Counted from the stretch's first letter, positions 6,882 to 14,747 are shown. The stretch: 15,036 bases of DNA from UMGS1251 sp036666555 (GCA_036666555.1 JAVWVS010000040.1:1-15036), one strand, 5' to 3'. The notes: a model not told the origin generated them from the letters alone. A program made the numbers and translations.

Positions 6882-7976
6882 TTATTTCTTACTGCTTTTC
6901 GCATAAGAAGTAGTTCTCCTCATAATCAATTGTGGTTCATATTCTACATGGTAGATACTGACCGGCTCTGTATCCGAATATTTCATACTACTGGAACGAA
7001 TCTTTTTCATAATAATGTCACAAGCATCCCTTCCCTTGTATACCACGAAATGTTCTATGGTCGTCAAGGAAATGGCCTGCATTTTTCCAAACAACGTATT
7101 ATCACAGCCCATGACCGAAACGTCTCCCGGCACCTTATATTTTCCTTCATGAAGTGCGTCTAGAATTCCAAAAGCAATCATATCATTCAATCCCACGATT
7201 GCGGTCAATCCGGTTTGCTCCTTCATCAACTCTTTCGTAAGGTCGTACCCAATTTTATACTCCGAGTCAAAATGAGGAACATCCTGATCCAGCTCCTCTG
7301 CCGCTGATTTTACAATGACATTTTCTCTAAGACCCGCCGCCTCGAATTCTTTTAAAAACCCTTCTACCCGTTTTGAACGTTGCTTTTGTCTTGTGGTAAG
7401 TGGGGGCGTAATGTATGCCACCTTTTTGTGTCCCAGTTCCAAAAGGTGTTTTGCCATAATTCGTCCTAATTTTGAATTGTCAAGTTCTACTGCATCCACA
7501 TTCAAGCGTTCATTTTGATTATTAATAATCACAATAGGAATACGCTGGGATAATTCCTCCACCAGCTCCATAAAACAATTTCCCGGATTGCATGTGTAGA
7601 TAATTCCCAACGGATGAAGTGATGTCATCATTTTTAAATATTGCTCTTCCATCTTCAAATCACGCTGGGTATTGCACACAAATAAACTGAATCCTTCTTC
7701 TTTGGCTCTGGTTTCAATTCCCTGCAACAGCATGACATAATACGGATTCGTCAGATTGGGGCTGAACACGACCAACAGCTTTTCTTTTTTTCCACCCGGT
7801 TTTTTTCGATGTTTCGGGACCTCATAACCTAGCTGCTCGGCTGCCTGCTCTACTTTCTCCACTGTGTTTTTTGAAAAAGAAACGTTATATTTTTTATTCA
7901 ACACCATAGAAACCGTAGACTGGGAAACCCCTGCTGCTTTTGCAATATCTAAGGAAGTTATTTTTTTCTTTTTCAT
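6882..7976 (-). CDS. LacI-family transcriptional regulator
   Basis: A 364-residue regulator with an N-terminal LacI helix-turn-helix (about 6-26, SLDIAKAAGVSQSTVSMVLN) and a periplasmic-binding-protein-like effector domain from about 66 (LLVVFSPNLTNPYYVMLLQGIE; GLNDMIAFGILDAL; DVSVMGCDN). The linker after GYEV is unusual: canonical members have a hinge such as PNxxARxL, whose leucine enters the operator minor groove, while here it reads PKHRKKPGGKKEK. It starts 11 bases after recR with AGGTGG just after the recR stop, so it seems to be read as the last gene of the dnaX-recR run. The next genes are transaldolase and transketolase, the likely target; the effector may be a sugar or sugar phosphate. 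Both are inference from position. Confidence 0.9.
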   Translation of the reverse strand: MKKKKITSLDIAKAAGVSQSTVSMVLNKKYNVSFSKNTVEKVEQAAEQLGYEVPKHRKKPGGKKEKLLVVFSPNLTNPYYVMLLQGIETRAKEEGFSLFVCNTQRDLKMEEQYLKMMTSLHPLGIIYTCNPGNCFMELVEELSQRIPIVIINNQNERLNVDAVELDNSKLGRIMAKHLLELGHKKVAYITPPLTTRQKQRSKRVEGFLKEFEAAGLRENVIVKSAAEELDQDVPHFDSEYKIGYDLTKELMKEQTGLTAIVGLNDMIAFGILDALHEGKYKVPGDVSVMGCDNTLFGKMQAISLTTIEHFVVYKGRDACDIIMKKIRSSSMKYSDTEPVSIYHVEYEPQLIMRRTTSYAKSSKK

Positions 7977-7987
7977 ATGACCACCTG

Positions 7988-8584
7988 CTATATCTCGGTT
8001 CGACCTTCCAGTGCTCGGAGCAGTGTAACTTCATCAATGTATTCCAAATCTCCGCCCACCGGAACGCCACTTGCAATTCGGCTCACTTTAATGCCCGTTG
8101 GCTTAATTAATTTACTGATATACATTGCCGTCGTCTCCCCTTCTAAACTAGAATTCGTCGCAACAATCACCTCATCTACATCGCCTCTTAACCGTTCCAT
8201 CAATTCTTTTAATTTAATATCTCCCGGTCCGATTCCAAGCATCGGCGAGATTGCTCCATGTAACACATGGTATACACCACTGTACTTTCCTGTTTTTTCA
8301 TATGCCGCAAGGTCTCTGGGTGTTTCCACTACCATAATCATTTTGGCATCCCTCTCAGAACTACTGCAGATAGGGCAAAGTTCCTTATCTGTCAAGGTAC
8401 AGCATTGTTTACAATAACGGACATTTTTTCTTGCTTCCTGCATCGTATCTGCTAATCTGGTCACCTGCTCTAGTGGCATATTAATAATATGAAATGCCAG
8501 CCGACCTGCTGATTTTGCTCCGATTCCCGGAAGTCTTGACAGTTCTTCAATTAACTGGTTAATCTGACTGCTATAATAATCCAT
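7988..8584 (-). CDS. recR: Recombination protein RecR
   Basis: A 198-residue RecR: helix-hairpin-helix (LSRLPGIGAKSAGRLAFHI, about 15-33), a four-cysteine zinc site (C58, C61, C70, C73) and a Toprim domain from about 81 (MVVETPRDLAAYE, then ATNSSLEGETTA near 142-153). RecR works with RecO/RecF to load RecA on gapped DNA. An in-frame GTG at 8602 would add six residues (MEWVEW). ATG 8584 is chosen because family members begin at this point and are close to 200 residues. The start overlaps the end of ybaB by 14 bases, a common coupling in dnaX-ybaB-recR clusters. Confidence 0.95.
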   Translation of the reverse strand: MDYYSSQINQLIEELSRLPGIGAKSAGRLAFHIINMPLEQVTRLADTMQEARKNVRYCKQCCTLTDKELCPICSSSERDAKMIMVVETPRDLAAYEKTGKYSGVYHVLHGAISPMLGIGPGDIKLKELMERLRGDVDEVIVATNSSLEGETTAMYISKLIKPTGIKVSRIASGVPVGGDLEYIDEVTLLRALEGRTEI

Positions 8585-8921
8585 CCATTCCACCCATTCC
8601 ACCTGTCAATTTCGACATTGCAGAGGAAGATACTTCTTCAACTTGCCTTAAAGCTTCATTCGTTGCTGCAACAATTAAGTCTTCTAGCATTTCAATGTCT
8701 TCCGGATCCACTACTTCTTCTTGTAGTTTCACTTTGGTTACTTCTCTTTTCCCTGATACTGTCACCTCTACAGCACCGCCACCCGCCGTTGCTGTAAATT
8801 CTTTCGTTTCTAATTCCTTTGTCTGTTCTTCCATCTGGCGCTGCATCTTCTGCGCCTGTTTCATTAAATTCGCCATATTGCCGGGCATTCCACCGCCCGG
8901 AAAACCTCCACGTTTTGCCAT
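8571..8921 (-). CDS. ybaB: YbaB/EbfC family nucleoid-associated protein
   Basis: A 116-residue small DNA-binding protein of the YbaB/EbfC family. It has a Gly/Met-rich N-terminus (GGFPGGGMPGNMANLMKQAQKM), a coiled region to about 45, the conserved AGGGAVEVTVSGKREVTKVKL strand segment, and a Gly/Met-rich tail. Family dimers act as tweezers on duplex DNA and influence nucleoid structure. GGAGGA lies seven bases ahead of the ATG. Placement between dnaX and recR is the conserved bacterial order. Confidence 0.94.
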   Translation of the reverse strand: MAKRGGFPGGGMPGNMANLMKQAQKMQRQMEEQTKELETKEFTATAGGGAVEVTVSGKREVTKVKLQEEVVDPEDIEMLEDLIVAATNEALRQVEEVSSSAMSKLTGGMGGMDGLL

Positions 8922-8943
8922 AGGTCAATCCTCCATTTTCTTT

Positions 8944-10518
8944 TTAAATGTCATCTTCTACTGTAATATCCATATGAATCACTTGTTCTAAATCTACAAA
9001 ACTATCTTCAAATCTTCTTCCTTCTTCTACTTGGAGCACTTCCACCACAACTGCTTTTCCAATTCTTTTCTCAATGAGATTCGTCAGTTCTGTCTTGTGT
9101 TCCTCTGTCCCGACTACTCCTGCACTGATTTCATCCGGAAGCACTACCAATAATTGGTCTTGATTTCCAACGCTTAATTTGGCATGTTTTAAATATCCCC
9201 GCAGCATTCCGGGTGCTTCATTCACAATGGAGCGGAACTCTTTTACCACTGCTTTTACATCTTCACTCAATGCTTTTGGCAGTTCCGGTTTTGGTTTTTC
9301 CTTTTTCTTTTGCTGTTCTTTTGTGATATAAACAATTTTCTCCGTGGTTTCTTGCGAGTAATGGCCATTTTCTAGTTTTTCTTCCAATACACGCATGCGA
9401 TCCAACAGCGATTCCTGATTCGTCTCCATCTGTGGCTTGCACAATTTAATTAGGGCAACCTCTAGAAGGATTCTTTTCTGTGCTGCATACTTTAACTGGT
9501 TCGATAACTCAGAGAAAATTCGAATATAGCGTATTAGCGTATTCATAGGCAGCCTCTGTGATTCTTCTTTTAGCTGTGCCAGGTTCTCTGTGGAAACATC
9601 CAAAACCTCTTCCATATTATCAGAACTTTTGGCTAAGAGCAAGTTTCTTAAATACCAAGTAAAGTCCACCGTCATTTGTGACAGCTCTCTTCCCTGCATC
9701 ACCATTTCCTCTACAATCTGCAGCACAGCATCCACATCCTGCTCTAGCACTTGCCGTAGCAATCTGCTGAACACTTCCGTATCCACTGCGCCGGTAACCT
9801 CCAGCGCATTGTCATAAGTCACGGTCTTCCCATAATAAAAAGCAATGCATTGATCTAAAAGACTGATCGCATCACGCATGGAACCGTCTGCGGTTCTCGC
9901 AATATAGCGGAGCGCTTTTTCTTCCACCTCTACCTGCTCTTGCGCAATTAGCTCACTTAACCGCTCTGTAATGACATCAATGGTAATTCTCTTAAAATCA
10001 TATCTCTGACAGCGGGATAAAATCGTAACCGGAATCTTATGCACCTCTGTGGTAGCAAGAATAAAAATAACGTACTCCGGGGGTTCCTCTAATGTCTTCA
10101 GCAATGCATTAAATGCTCCGATGGATAACATATGCACCTCATCAATAATGTATACCTTGTATCGTCCTTGTGTCGGTCGATACGCAACTTCTTCTCGAAT
10201 CTCACGGATGTTATCCACACCATTATTCGATGCTGCGTCAATTTCAATCACATTCAGCGACGTGCCCGCTCCAATGGATTGACACATCTGGCATACTCCA
10301 CAAGGACTTCCATCTACCGGATGTTCACAATTAACCGCTTTGGCAAATATTTTAGCAACCGTGGTCTTCCCGGTACCTCTTGTTCCGCAGAACAAATACG
10401 CATGTCCAATGCGTTCCGCTTGAATCTGATTTTTCAGTGTGGTGATAATGTGATCCTGCCCCTTTACATCTCCAAATTCATGGGGGCGAAACTTCCGGTA
10501 TAGCGCCATATATGACAT
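8944..10518 (-). CDS. dnaX: DNA polymerase III subunit gamma/tau
   Basis: A 524-residue clamp-loader ATPase. Motifs in order: Walker A GTRGTGKT (45-52), zinc-binding cysteines 64, 73, 76 and 79, Walker B DEVH (126-129), sensor 1 ATTE (155-158) and the SRC motif with its arginine finger (168-170). The AAA+ and collar domains end near 360; the remaining tau-like part includes a basic, lysine-rich linker near QQKKKEKPKPELP. It loads the beta clamp and holds the replicative polymerase together. No E. coli-type AAAAAAG slippery site is seen, so a frameshifted short gamma form is not predicted. The gene follows phosphofructokinase by 17 bases, with AAAGGAA ten bases before its ATG. Confidence 0.96.
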   Translation of the reverse strand: MSYMALYRKFRPHEFGDVKGQDHIITTLKNQIQAERIGHAYLFCGTRGTGKTTVAKIFAKAVNCEHPVDGSPCGVCQMCQSIGAGTSLNVIEIDAASNNGVDNIREIREEVAYRPTQGRYKVYIIDEVHMLSIGAFNALLKTLEEPPEYVIFILATTEVHKIPVTILSRCQRYDFKRITIDVITERLSELIAQEQVEVEEKALRYIARTADGSMRDAISLLDQCIAFYYGKTVTYDNALEVTGAVDTEVFSRLLRQVLEQDVDAVLQIVEEMVMQGRELSQMTVDFTWYLRNLLLAKSSDNMEEVLDVSTENLAQLKEESQRLPMNTLIRYIRIFSELSNQLKYAAQKRILLEVALIKLCKPQMETNQESLLDRMRVLEEKLENGHYSQETTEKIVYITKEQQKKKEKPKPELPKALSEDVKAVVKEFRSIVNEAPGMLRGYLKHAKLSVGNQDQLLVVLPDEISAGVVGTEEHKTELTNLIEKRIGKAVVVEVLQVEEGRRFEDSFVDLEQVIHMDITVEDDI

Positions 10519-10535
10519 TTGTTACACGTTCCTTT

Positions 10536-11612
10536 CTAATCACCGAAAGTAATTCCGGTCAACTTTGCTTCTTTTACAATGCCCGCTTCTGGGGAAACCA
10601 TTTTTAGCTTCCCTGCCACTTCAGCAAGGGGCACCTTTGTGGTCTCTCCATTACAGATTCCCACCATATATCCATATTCTCCATTCATAATCATACGAGC
10701 TGCTACTGCCCCCAGTCTGGTTGCAAGAACGCGGTCATAAGGACACGGTGAACCACCTCTTTGTGTATGTCCCGGAATCGTAATTCGCACTTCCTGTTCC
10801 GGCATTCGTTCTTGAATCTGGCGTTCCAATTCATAAGCAATGGACGGATATTTTCTATCTTTCATTTTAGATTTGTATTCTTTTTTTGTAAGAGCTGCAT
10901 CTTCTTTGGGAAGTGCCCCCTCCGCTACCGCTAAAATTGTAAAATGCTTATTTCCCTTGGAACGTTTTTGAATAGACGCAATCACTTTGTCCAGATCATA
11001 AGGGATCTCCGGTATTAATATAATATCCGCCCCTCCGGCAATTCCTGCATGGAGGGTGACCCATCCCACCTTGTGCCCCATCACTTCTACAATGAACACA
11101 CGACTATGGGAAGTCGCAGTTGTGTGAATACAGTCAATGGTGTTGGTCGCAATATCCACCGCACTTTGAAAACCGAAAGTCATATCCGTCCCCCATAAAT
11201 CATTATCTATGGTCTTAGGAAGTGTAATGACATTTAACCCTTCTTCATGAAGCATATTGGCTGTTTTATGAGTTCCGTTTCCTCCTAAAATCACAATGCA
11301 GTCTAAATTCAATTTATGATATGTATGTTTCATCGATTCTACTTTGTCAAGACCATTCTCATCCGGCACACGCATCATTTTGAAAGGCTGTCTGGAAGTT
11401 CCTAAAATGGTTCCCCCTTTGGTCAGAATCCCCGAGAAATCTTTTGCACTCAACATATCAAAATTCGCATATATCAGTCCCCGATATCCATCTCGAAATC
11501 CATATAGTTCCACGTCGTCTATTTTTGAGCAAATACTCTTAACTACACCTCTCATAGCTGCATTCAGTGCCTGACAATCGCCCCCACTGGTCAACATTCC
11601 TATTCTCAGCAT
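10536..11612 (-). CDS. pfkA: 6-phosphofructokinase, group III (mixed-substrate type)
   Basis: A 358-residue phosphofructokinase. Signature segments are TSGGDCQALNA (8-18), LGGNGT (109-114), PKTIDNDLWGTD (132-143, with the probable catalytic base D136), MGHKVGW (178-184) and RGGSPCPYDR. At the donor-specificity positions it has glycine (G113, like ATP-dependent E. coli PfkA Gly104) but lysine (K133, like PPi-dependent enzymes). This is the pattern of group III enzymes such as the Streptomyces ATP-PFK. N112 stands where E. coli has the metal-binding Asp103. ATP is the more likely donor, since glycine rather than aspartate occupies the first position, but sequence alone does not settle it. It phosphorylates fructose 6-phosphate in glycolysis. 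GAAAGG precedes the ATG, and the gene leads the pfk-dnaX-ybaB-recR-lacI run. Confidence 0.9.
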   Translation of the reverse strand: MLRIGMLTSGGDCQALNAAMRGVVKSICSKIDDVELYGFRDGYRGLIYANFDMLSAKDFSGILTKGGTILGTSRQPFKMMRVPDENGLDKVESMKHTYHKLNLDCIVILGGNGTHKTANMLHEEGLNVITLPKTIDNDLWGTDMTFGFQSAVDIATNTIDCIHTTATSHSRVFIVEVMGHKVGWVTLHAGIAGGADIILIPEIPYDLDKVIASIQKRSKGNKHFTILAVAEGALPKEDAALTKKEYKSKMKDRKYPSIAYELERQIQERMPEQEVRITIPGHTQRGGSPCPYDRVLATRLGAVAARMIMNGEYGYMVGICNGETTKVPLAEVAGKLKMVSPEAGIVKEAKLTGITFGD

Positions 11613-11646
11613 ACATTCACGACCTTTCTTTTTTTCATGTCTTTTT

Positions 11647-11675
11647 ATTATATCCTATTTTACAGGTGCTAACAA
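11647..11675 (-). promoter_or_regulatory. Promoter of the phosphofructokinase-dnaX run
   Basis: Minus-strand -35 TTGTTA (11675-11670), a 17-base spacer and a perfect -10 TATAAT (11652-11647). It lies about 35 bases ahead of the phosphofructokinase ATG. Its -35 box falls in the region that serves as spacer or upstream sequence for the divergent plus-strand promoter. Confidence 0.6.
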
Positions 11676-11694
11676 TACAAAAATGAGATATAAT
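11666..11694 (+). promoter_or_regulatory. Promoter of the DUF1015-map-phospholipase operon
   Basis: A perfect -10 TATAAT at 11689-11694 with only a weak -35 (GTGCTA at 11666-11671, 17-base spacer). It overlaps the divergent phosphofructokinase promoter, so RNA polymerase probably cannot occupy both at once. Confidence 0.5.
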
Positions 11695-11709
11695 ACTGTA
11701 TAGAGAACC

Positions 11710-11725
11710 TTCCGCCATAGCGGAA
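11710..11725 (+). promoter_or_regulatory. Short hairpin at the 5' end of the DUF1015 mRNA
   Basis: TTCCGC and GCGGAA form a perfect six-base stem with a four-base CATA loop, about ten bases after the expected transcription start and upstream of AAGGAG (11739-11744). There is no T run after it, so it is not a terminator; it could protect the 5' end of the mRNA or bind a regulator. The stem is seen; the role is inferred. Confidence 0.4.
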
Positions 11726-11752
11726 CACACCAGATGAAAAGGAGTAAATTCG

Positions 11753-12991
11753 ATGACTACTATCAAACCTTTCCGTGCAATACGCCCTAGAAAAGACCTG
11801 GCCGCTTCCATCGCAGCTCTTCCTTATGACGTATACAATTCTGCCGAAGCACGCATTGCTGTCAAAAACAAACCACTTTCCTTTCTACAAATTGACCGGG
11901 CAGAAATACAATTTCCTACCGGAACCAATCCTTACGATGAGAAAGTCTATGCAAAAGCGAAAGAAACCTTCTATTCCTGGCTTGAAAACGGGACTTTTAT
12001 AGAGGAAGACACCCCTTGTTACTACCTTTATGGGTTAACTATGAATGGACATACACAGATTGGGCTTGTGGGCTGTGCCTCCATTGATGAGTACGAAGAT
12101 GGTACGATCAAGCGCCATGAAAATACCGTTGCTCAAAAAGAAATGGACCGCATTCGGCACATTGATGCTCTTGGAGCACAAACCGGTCCTATTTTCCTTG
12201 CATATCGATCCAATCAAGCGATTACAGAACTAGTGGAAACTCTTTGCGCGCAGACACCCTTATATCATTTTACTTCCGAAGACCATGTATCACACAGCCT
12301 TTGGAAAATTGCAGACCCAGATCAAATAGCTTCGTTGCAATCCCGATTTGAAAATATTTCCCACGCCTATATTGCCGATGGACATCACCGTGCCGCTTCT
12401 GCTGTAAAAGTAGGTCTAGAACGCCGCAAATCTGTTCCTGACTACCATGGCAATGAAGAGTTCAATTATTTTTTAAGTGTTTTATTTCCGGATGAACAAC
12501 TTCAGATTTTTGACTATAATCGTGTGGTTTTGGATTTAAACGGTTATACTGCAAAAGAATTCTTGAAAAAATTACAAGAAGATTTCTATATTTCTGTTCC
12601 GAAAAAAGATGCTTTTCATCCCAAAGGCCGTGGGGAATTTGGCATGTATTTGGAGCATTTTTGGTATGGTCTTCTCCCGAAGGATTCCTCTTCCGACAAA
12701 GACTTGGTGAACCGCTTAGATGTTTCCGTACTGCAAAACAGCATTCTGGCACCGCTCCTTGGTATCAATGATCCCAGAACCTCCTCCCGTATCCGTTTCA
12801 TGGGTGGTATTCGGGGGCTTGAAGCACTTGCCCAGGAAGTGGATGCCCATGGAGATGGGGTTGCCTTTTCTCTGTATCCCACTTCCATGAGGAACTTGTT
12901 TGACGTGGCTGATGCCGGAAGACTGATGCCACCAAAATCCACTTGGTTCGAACCCAAACTTCGAAGTGGGCTGTTTATTCACAAGATTTAG
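11753..12991 (+). CDS. DUF1015 family protein
   Basis: A 412-residue cytoplasmic protein of the DUF1015 family. The conserved marks are visible: RP at 11-12, PYDV at 24-27, KRHENT at 120-125 and DGHHR at 209-213 (IADGHHRAASA). The acidic/histidine motifs suggest an enzyme with a metal or phosphate site, but I know of no established reaction. In many clostridia and other anaerobes the family is encoded near serine biosynthesis genes, a link not present here. The ATG lies eight bases after AAGGAG. It is first of three plus-strand genes, followed after 43 bases by methionine aminopeptidase. Confidence 0.87.
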   Translation: MTTIKPFRAIRPRKDLAASIAALPYDVYNSAEARIAVKNKPLSFLQIDRAEIQFPTGTNPYDEKVYAKAKETFYSWLENGTFIEEDTPCYYLYGLTMNGHTQIGLVGCASIDEYEDGTIKRHENTVAQKEMDRIRHIDALGAQTGPIFLAYRSNQAITELVETLCAQTPLYHFTSEDHVSHSLWKIADPDQIASLQSRFENISHAYIADGHHRAASAVKVGLERRKSVPDYHGNEEFNYFLSVLFPDEQLQIFDYNRVVLDLNGYTAKEFLKKLQEDFYISVPKKDAFHPKGRGEFGMYLEHFWYGLLPKDSSSDKDLVNRLDVSVLQNSILAPLLGINDPRTSSRIRFMGGIRGLEALAQEVDAHGDGVAFSLYPTSMRNLFDVADAGRLMPPKSTWFEPKLRSGLFIHKI

Positions 12992-13000
12992 ATGTATAAT
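12972..13000 (+). promoter_or_regulatory. Possible internal promoter ahead of map
   Basis: A perfect TATAAT at 12995-13000, just after the DUF1015 stop, with a poor -35 (TGTTTA at 12972-12977, 17-base spacer). It could give map, a gene needed at all times, some expression of its own. The weak -35 keeps confidence low. Confidence 0.3.
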
Positions 13001-13034
13001 AAAAAGCAAAAACAATTTAGAGGAGAAATGAAAA

Positions 13035-13898
13035 ATGGAACGAAATGATCAGTGTTGGTGCGAAAGTGGAAAAAAATATAAAAAATGTCATATGGATATG
13101 GATATGAAATTACTATTATTAGCCGAAAAAGGGGAAGAAATACCTTCCCATGACATTTTAAAAACCATCTCACAAATAGCTGCAATTAAAAAAAGTGCTG
13201 CCCTCAATACTGCCGTATTAGACCACGTAGCAGCTCATATTCACGCCGGGATGAGCACACAAGCGATTGATACGCTGGTGTATGACTATACCACCCAGCA
13301 CGGAGGAATACCCGCAACTTTAGGATATCAGGGGTTTCCAAAAAGTGTCTGCACTTCTCTGAATAATGAAATCTGCCACGGTATTCCGGATGAAAATATT
13401 TTTTTAGAAGATGGTGATATTATCAATGTGGATGTCTCTACTATTGTAGACGGGTACTTTTCCGATGCTTCCCGCATGTTCACCATTGGCTCCATCTCTC
13501 ATCGCGCTCAAAAAATCGTTCAAGTTACCGAAGAATGTGTAGCCCTAGGTCTTGCAGCGGCAAAACCATGGGGGCATCTAGGCGATATTGCAGATGCTAT
13601 TCATTCCCACGCACAAGCAAATGGCTACAGTGTAGTAGAAGATATCGGCGGACACGGAATTGGCCTGAACTTTCATGAAGATCCTTTTGTCAGCTATGTA
13701 ATTCCTGCCGGCACCGGCATGATTCTCACCCCCGGCATGATGTTCACAATTGAGCCTATGATTAATGAGGGTGGTCCCGATTTCTTCGTAGATGAAGATA
13801 ATGATTGGACAGTCTATACTGAAGATGATGGTCTGTCTGCACAAATTGAATATATGGTTATGATCACCGAAACCGGTGTGGAAATATTGACAAAATAA
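13035..13898 (+). CDS. map: Methionine aminopeptidase with N-terminal SEC-C zinc motif
   Basis: A 287-residue type I methionine aminopeptidase. Residues 7-19 (CWCESGKKYKKCH) are a SEC-C zinc-binding motif, as found on SecA; the peptidase fold follows from about 43. The five metal ligands are present: D133, D144, H207, E240 and E272, with the active-site histidines H115 and H214. It removes the initiator methionine from new proteins. The SEC-C extension resembles the zinc extensions of type Ic enzymes that help ribosome binding; that role is inferred here. AGGAG lies nine bases before the ATG. Clostridia often carry a second map in the ribosomal protein operon, so this may be the additional copy. 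Confidence 0.94.
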   Translation: MERNDQCWCESGKKYKKCHMDMDMKLLLLAEKGEEIPSHDILKTISQIAAIKKSAALNTAVLDHVAAHIHAGMSTQAIDTLVYDYTTQHGGIPATLGYQGFPKSVCTSLNNEICHGIPDENIFLEDGDIINVDVSTIVDGYFSDASRMFTIGSISHRAQKIVQVTEECVALGLAAAKPWGHLGDIADAIHSHAQANGYSVVEDIGGHGIGLNFHEDPFVSYVIPAGTGMILTPGMMFTIEPMINEGGPDFFVDEDNDWTVYTEDDGLSAQIEYMVMITETGVEILTK

Positions 13899-13922
13899 CA
13901 ACGAAACCGGGGAGAGATGATT

Positions 13923-14747
13923 ATGCCTGCATCTTATGCACACTATACTTTTGGCAGTCACGTACTGTCGCAGATTTCTGATATTTCTATGAAAACATTG
14001 ATTCTAGAACACCACGAACTATTTGATATCGGTCTTCACGGACCGGATATCCTTTTCTACTATAAACCCATCACAAGCAATCATGTGACCAAAACCGGAT
14101 ATGGACTGCATGAAAAAATAGCTGCTGATTTTTTCACCCATGCACGAACTATTATTCGCGAAATGCCTATAGGCTCCACGGACCGCGAAAGTGCCATGGC
14201 GTATCTGTTTGGATTCATTTGCCATTTTACTTTAGATAGTGAATGTCATGGTTATGTAGATGATATGGTCAAAGTCCTTGGTGTTTCTCATACAAAAATC
14301 GAATCTGAGTTTGAGCGTTTGCTATTGGAGGAAAATCACTTGAATCCCATTCTCACCCAGACCACTGCGCATATTGCCACAAAGGATTCTTATGCCACAT
14401 GCATTGCCCCTTTTTTTGAAAAAACAGGTGTCAGCGATGATATTACCGCTTTGGAAATCACCCACGCATTGAAATCTTTTAAATTTTACAGTAATCTTTT
14501 GTTAGCTCCTCACAAATGGGAGCGAGTACTGATCAATATTGTTTTAAAACTCAGCGGACATTATGATTTTATGCATGGTCTAATGATTAGTTACAAACCC
14601 GAACCCAGATGTCACGTTACCAATGAAGAACTTTCTCGACGATATCACAATGCCATTGCCATTGCCGTTCAGCTTCTAACCAATTACAATCAGTCCCTTT
14701 CCACATCCACTCCATTAAGCAACCGATTTCAACAAGACTTTAAATAA
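13923..14747 (+). CDS. Zinc-dependent phospholipase C family protein
   Basis: A 274-residue protein of the zinc-dependent phospholipase C (PF00882-like) family. Candidate zinc ligands are H7 (ASYAHYTF), D42 (GLHGPDILFYY), H63 (GLHEKIAADF) and the helix FICHFTLDSECHG with H101, D105 and H109. There is no signal peptide, unlike secreted clostridial alpha-toxin, so it probably acts in the cytoplasm and its substrate is unknown. Two starts are possible: ATG 13917 lies only two bases after GGGGAG, while ATG 13923 lies eight bases after it and gives the family-like MPASYAHY start, so the second is chosen. It is the last gene of the plus-strand operon, 24 bases after map. Confidence 0.85.
   Translation: MPASYAHYTFGSHVLSQISDISMKTLILEHHELFDIGLHGPDILFYYKPITSNHVTKTGYGLHEKIAADFFTHARTIIREMPIGSTDRESAMAYLFGFICHFTLDSECHGYVDDMVKVLGVSHTKIESEFERLLLEENHLNPILTQTTAHIATKDSYATCIAPFFEKTGVSDDITALEITHALKSFKFYSNLLLAPHKWERVLINIVLKLSGHYDFMHGLMISYKPEPRCHVTNEELSRRYHNAIAIAVQLLTNYNQSLSTSTPLSNRFQQDFK

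Noticed and set aside
9290..9325. Possible programmed frameshift site in dnaX for a short gamma form.
   Set aside because: The lysine-rich stretch holds runs of at most five A residues interrupted by G; the AAAAAAG heptamer used in E. coli is absent and no stop shortly follows in a way that would fit.
10519..10536. A place for the SRP RNA gene, which lies near dnaX in some Firmicutes.
   Set aside because: The gap between phosphofructokinase and dnaX is only 17 bases, so no small RNA gene fits here.
12462..13015. Minus-strand open frames of about 96-113 codons opposite the DUF1015 gene.
   Set aside because: They are antisense to a gene with clear conserved motifs, overlap each other and show no start signals or recognisable domains.
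13028..13048. Tiny reading frame of six codons starting at ATG 13028 in front of map.
   Set aside because: It lies only two bases after the AGGAG site and is too short to support; the spacing to ATG 13035 suits map.
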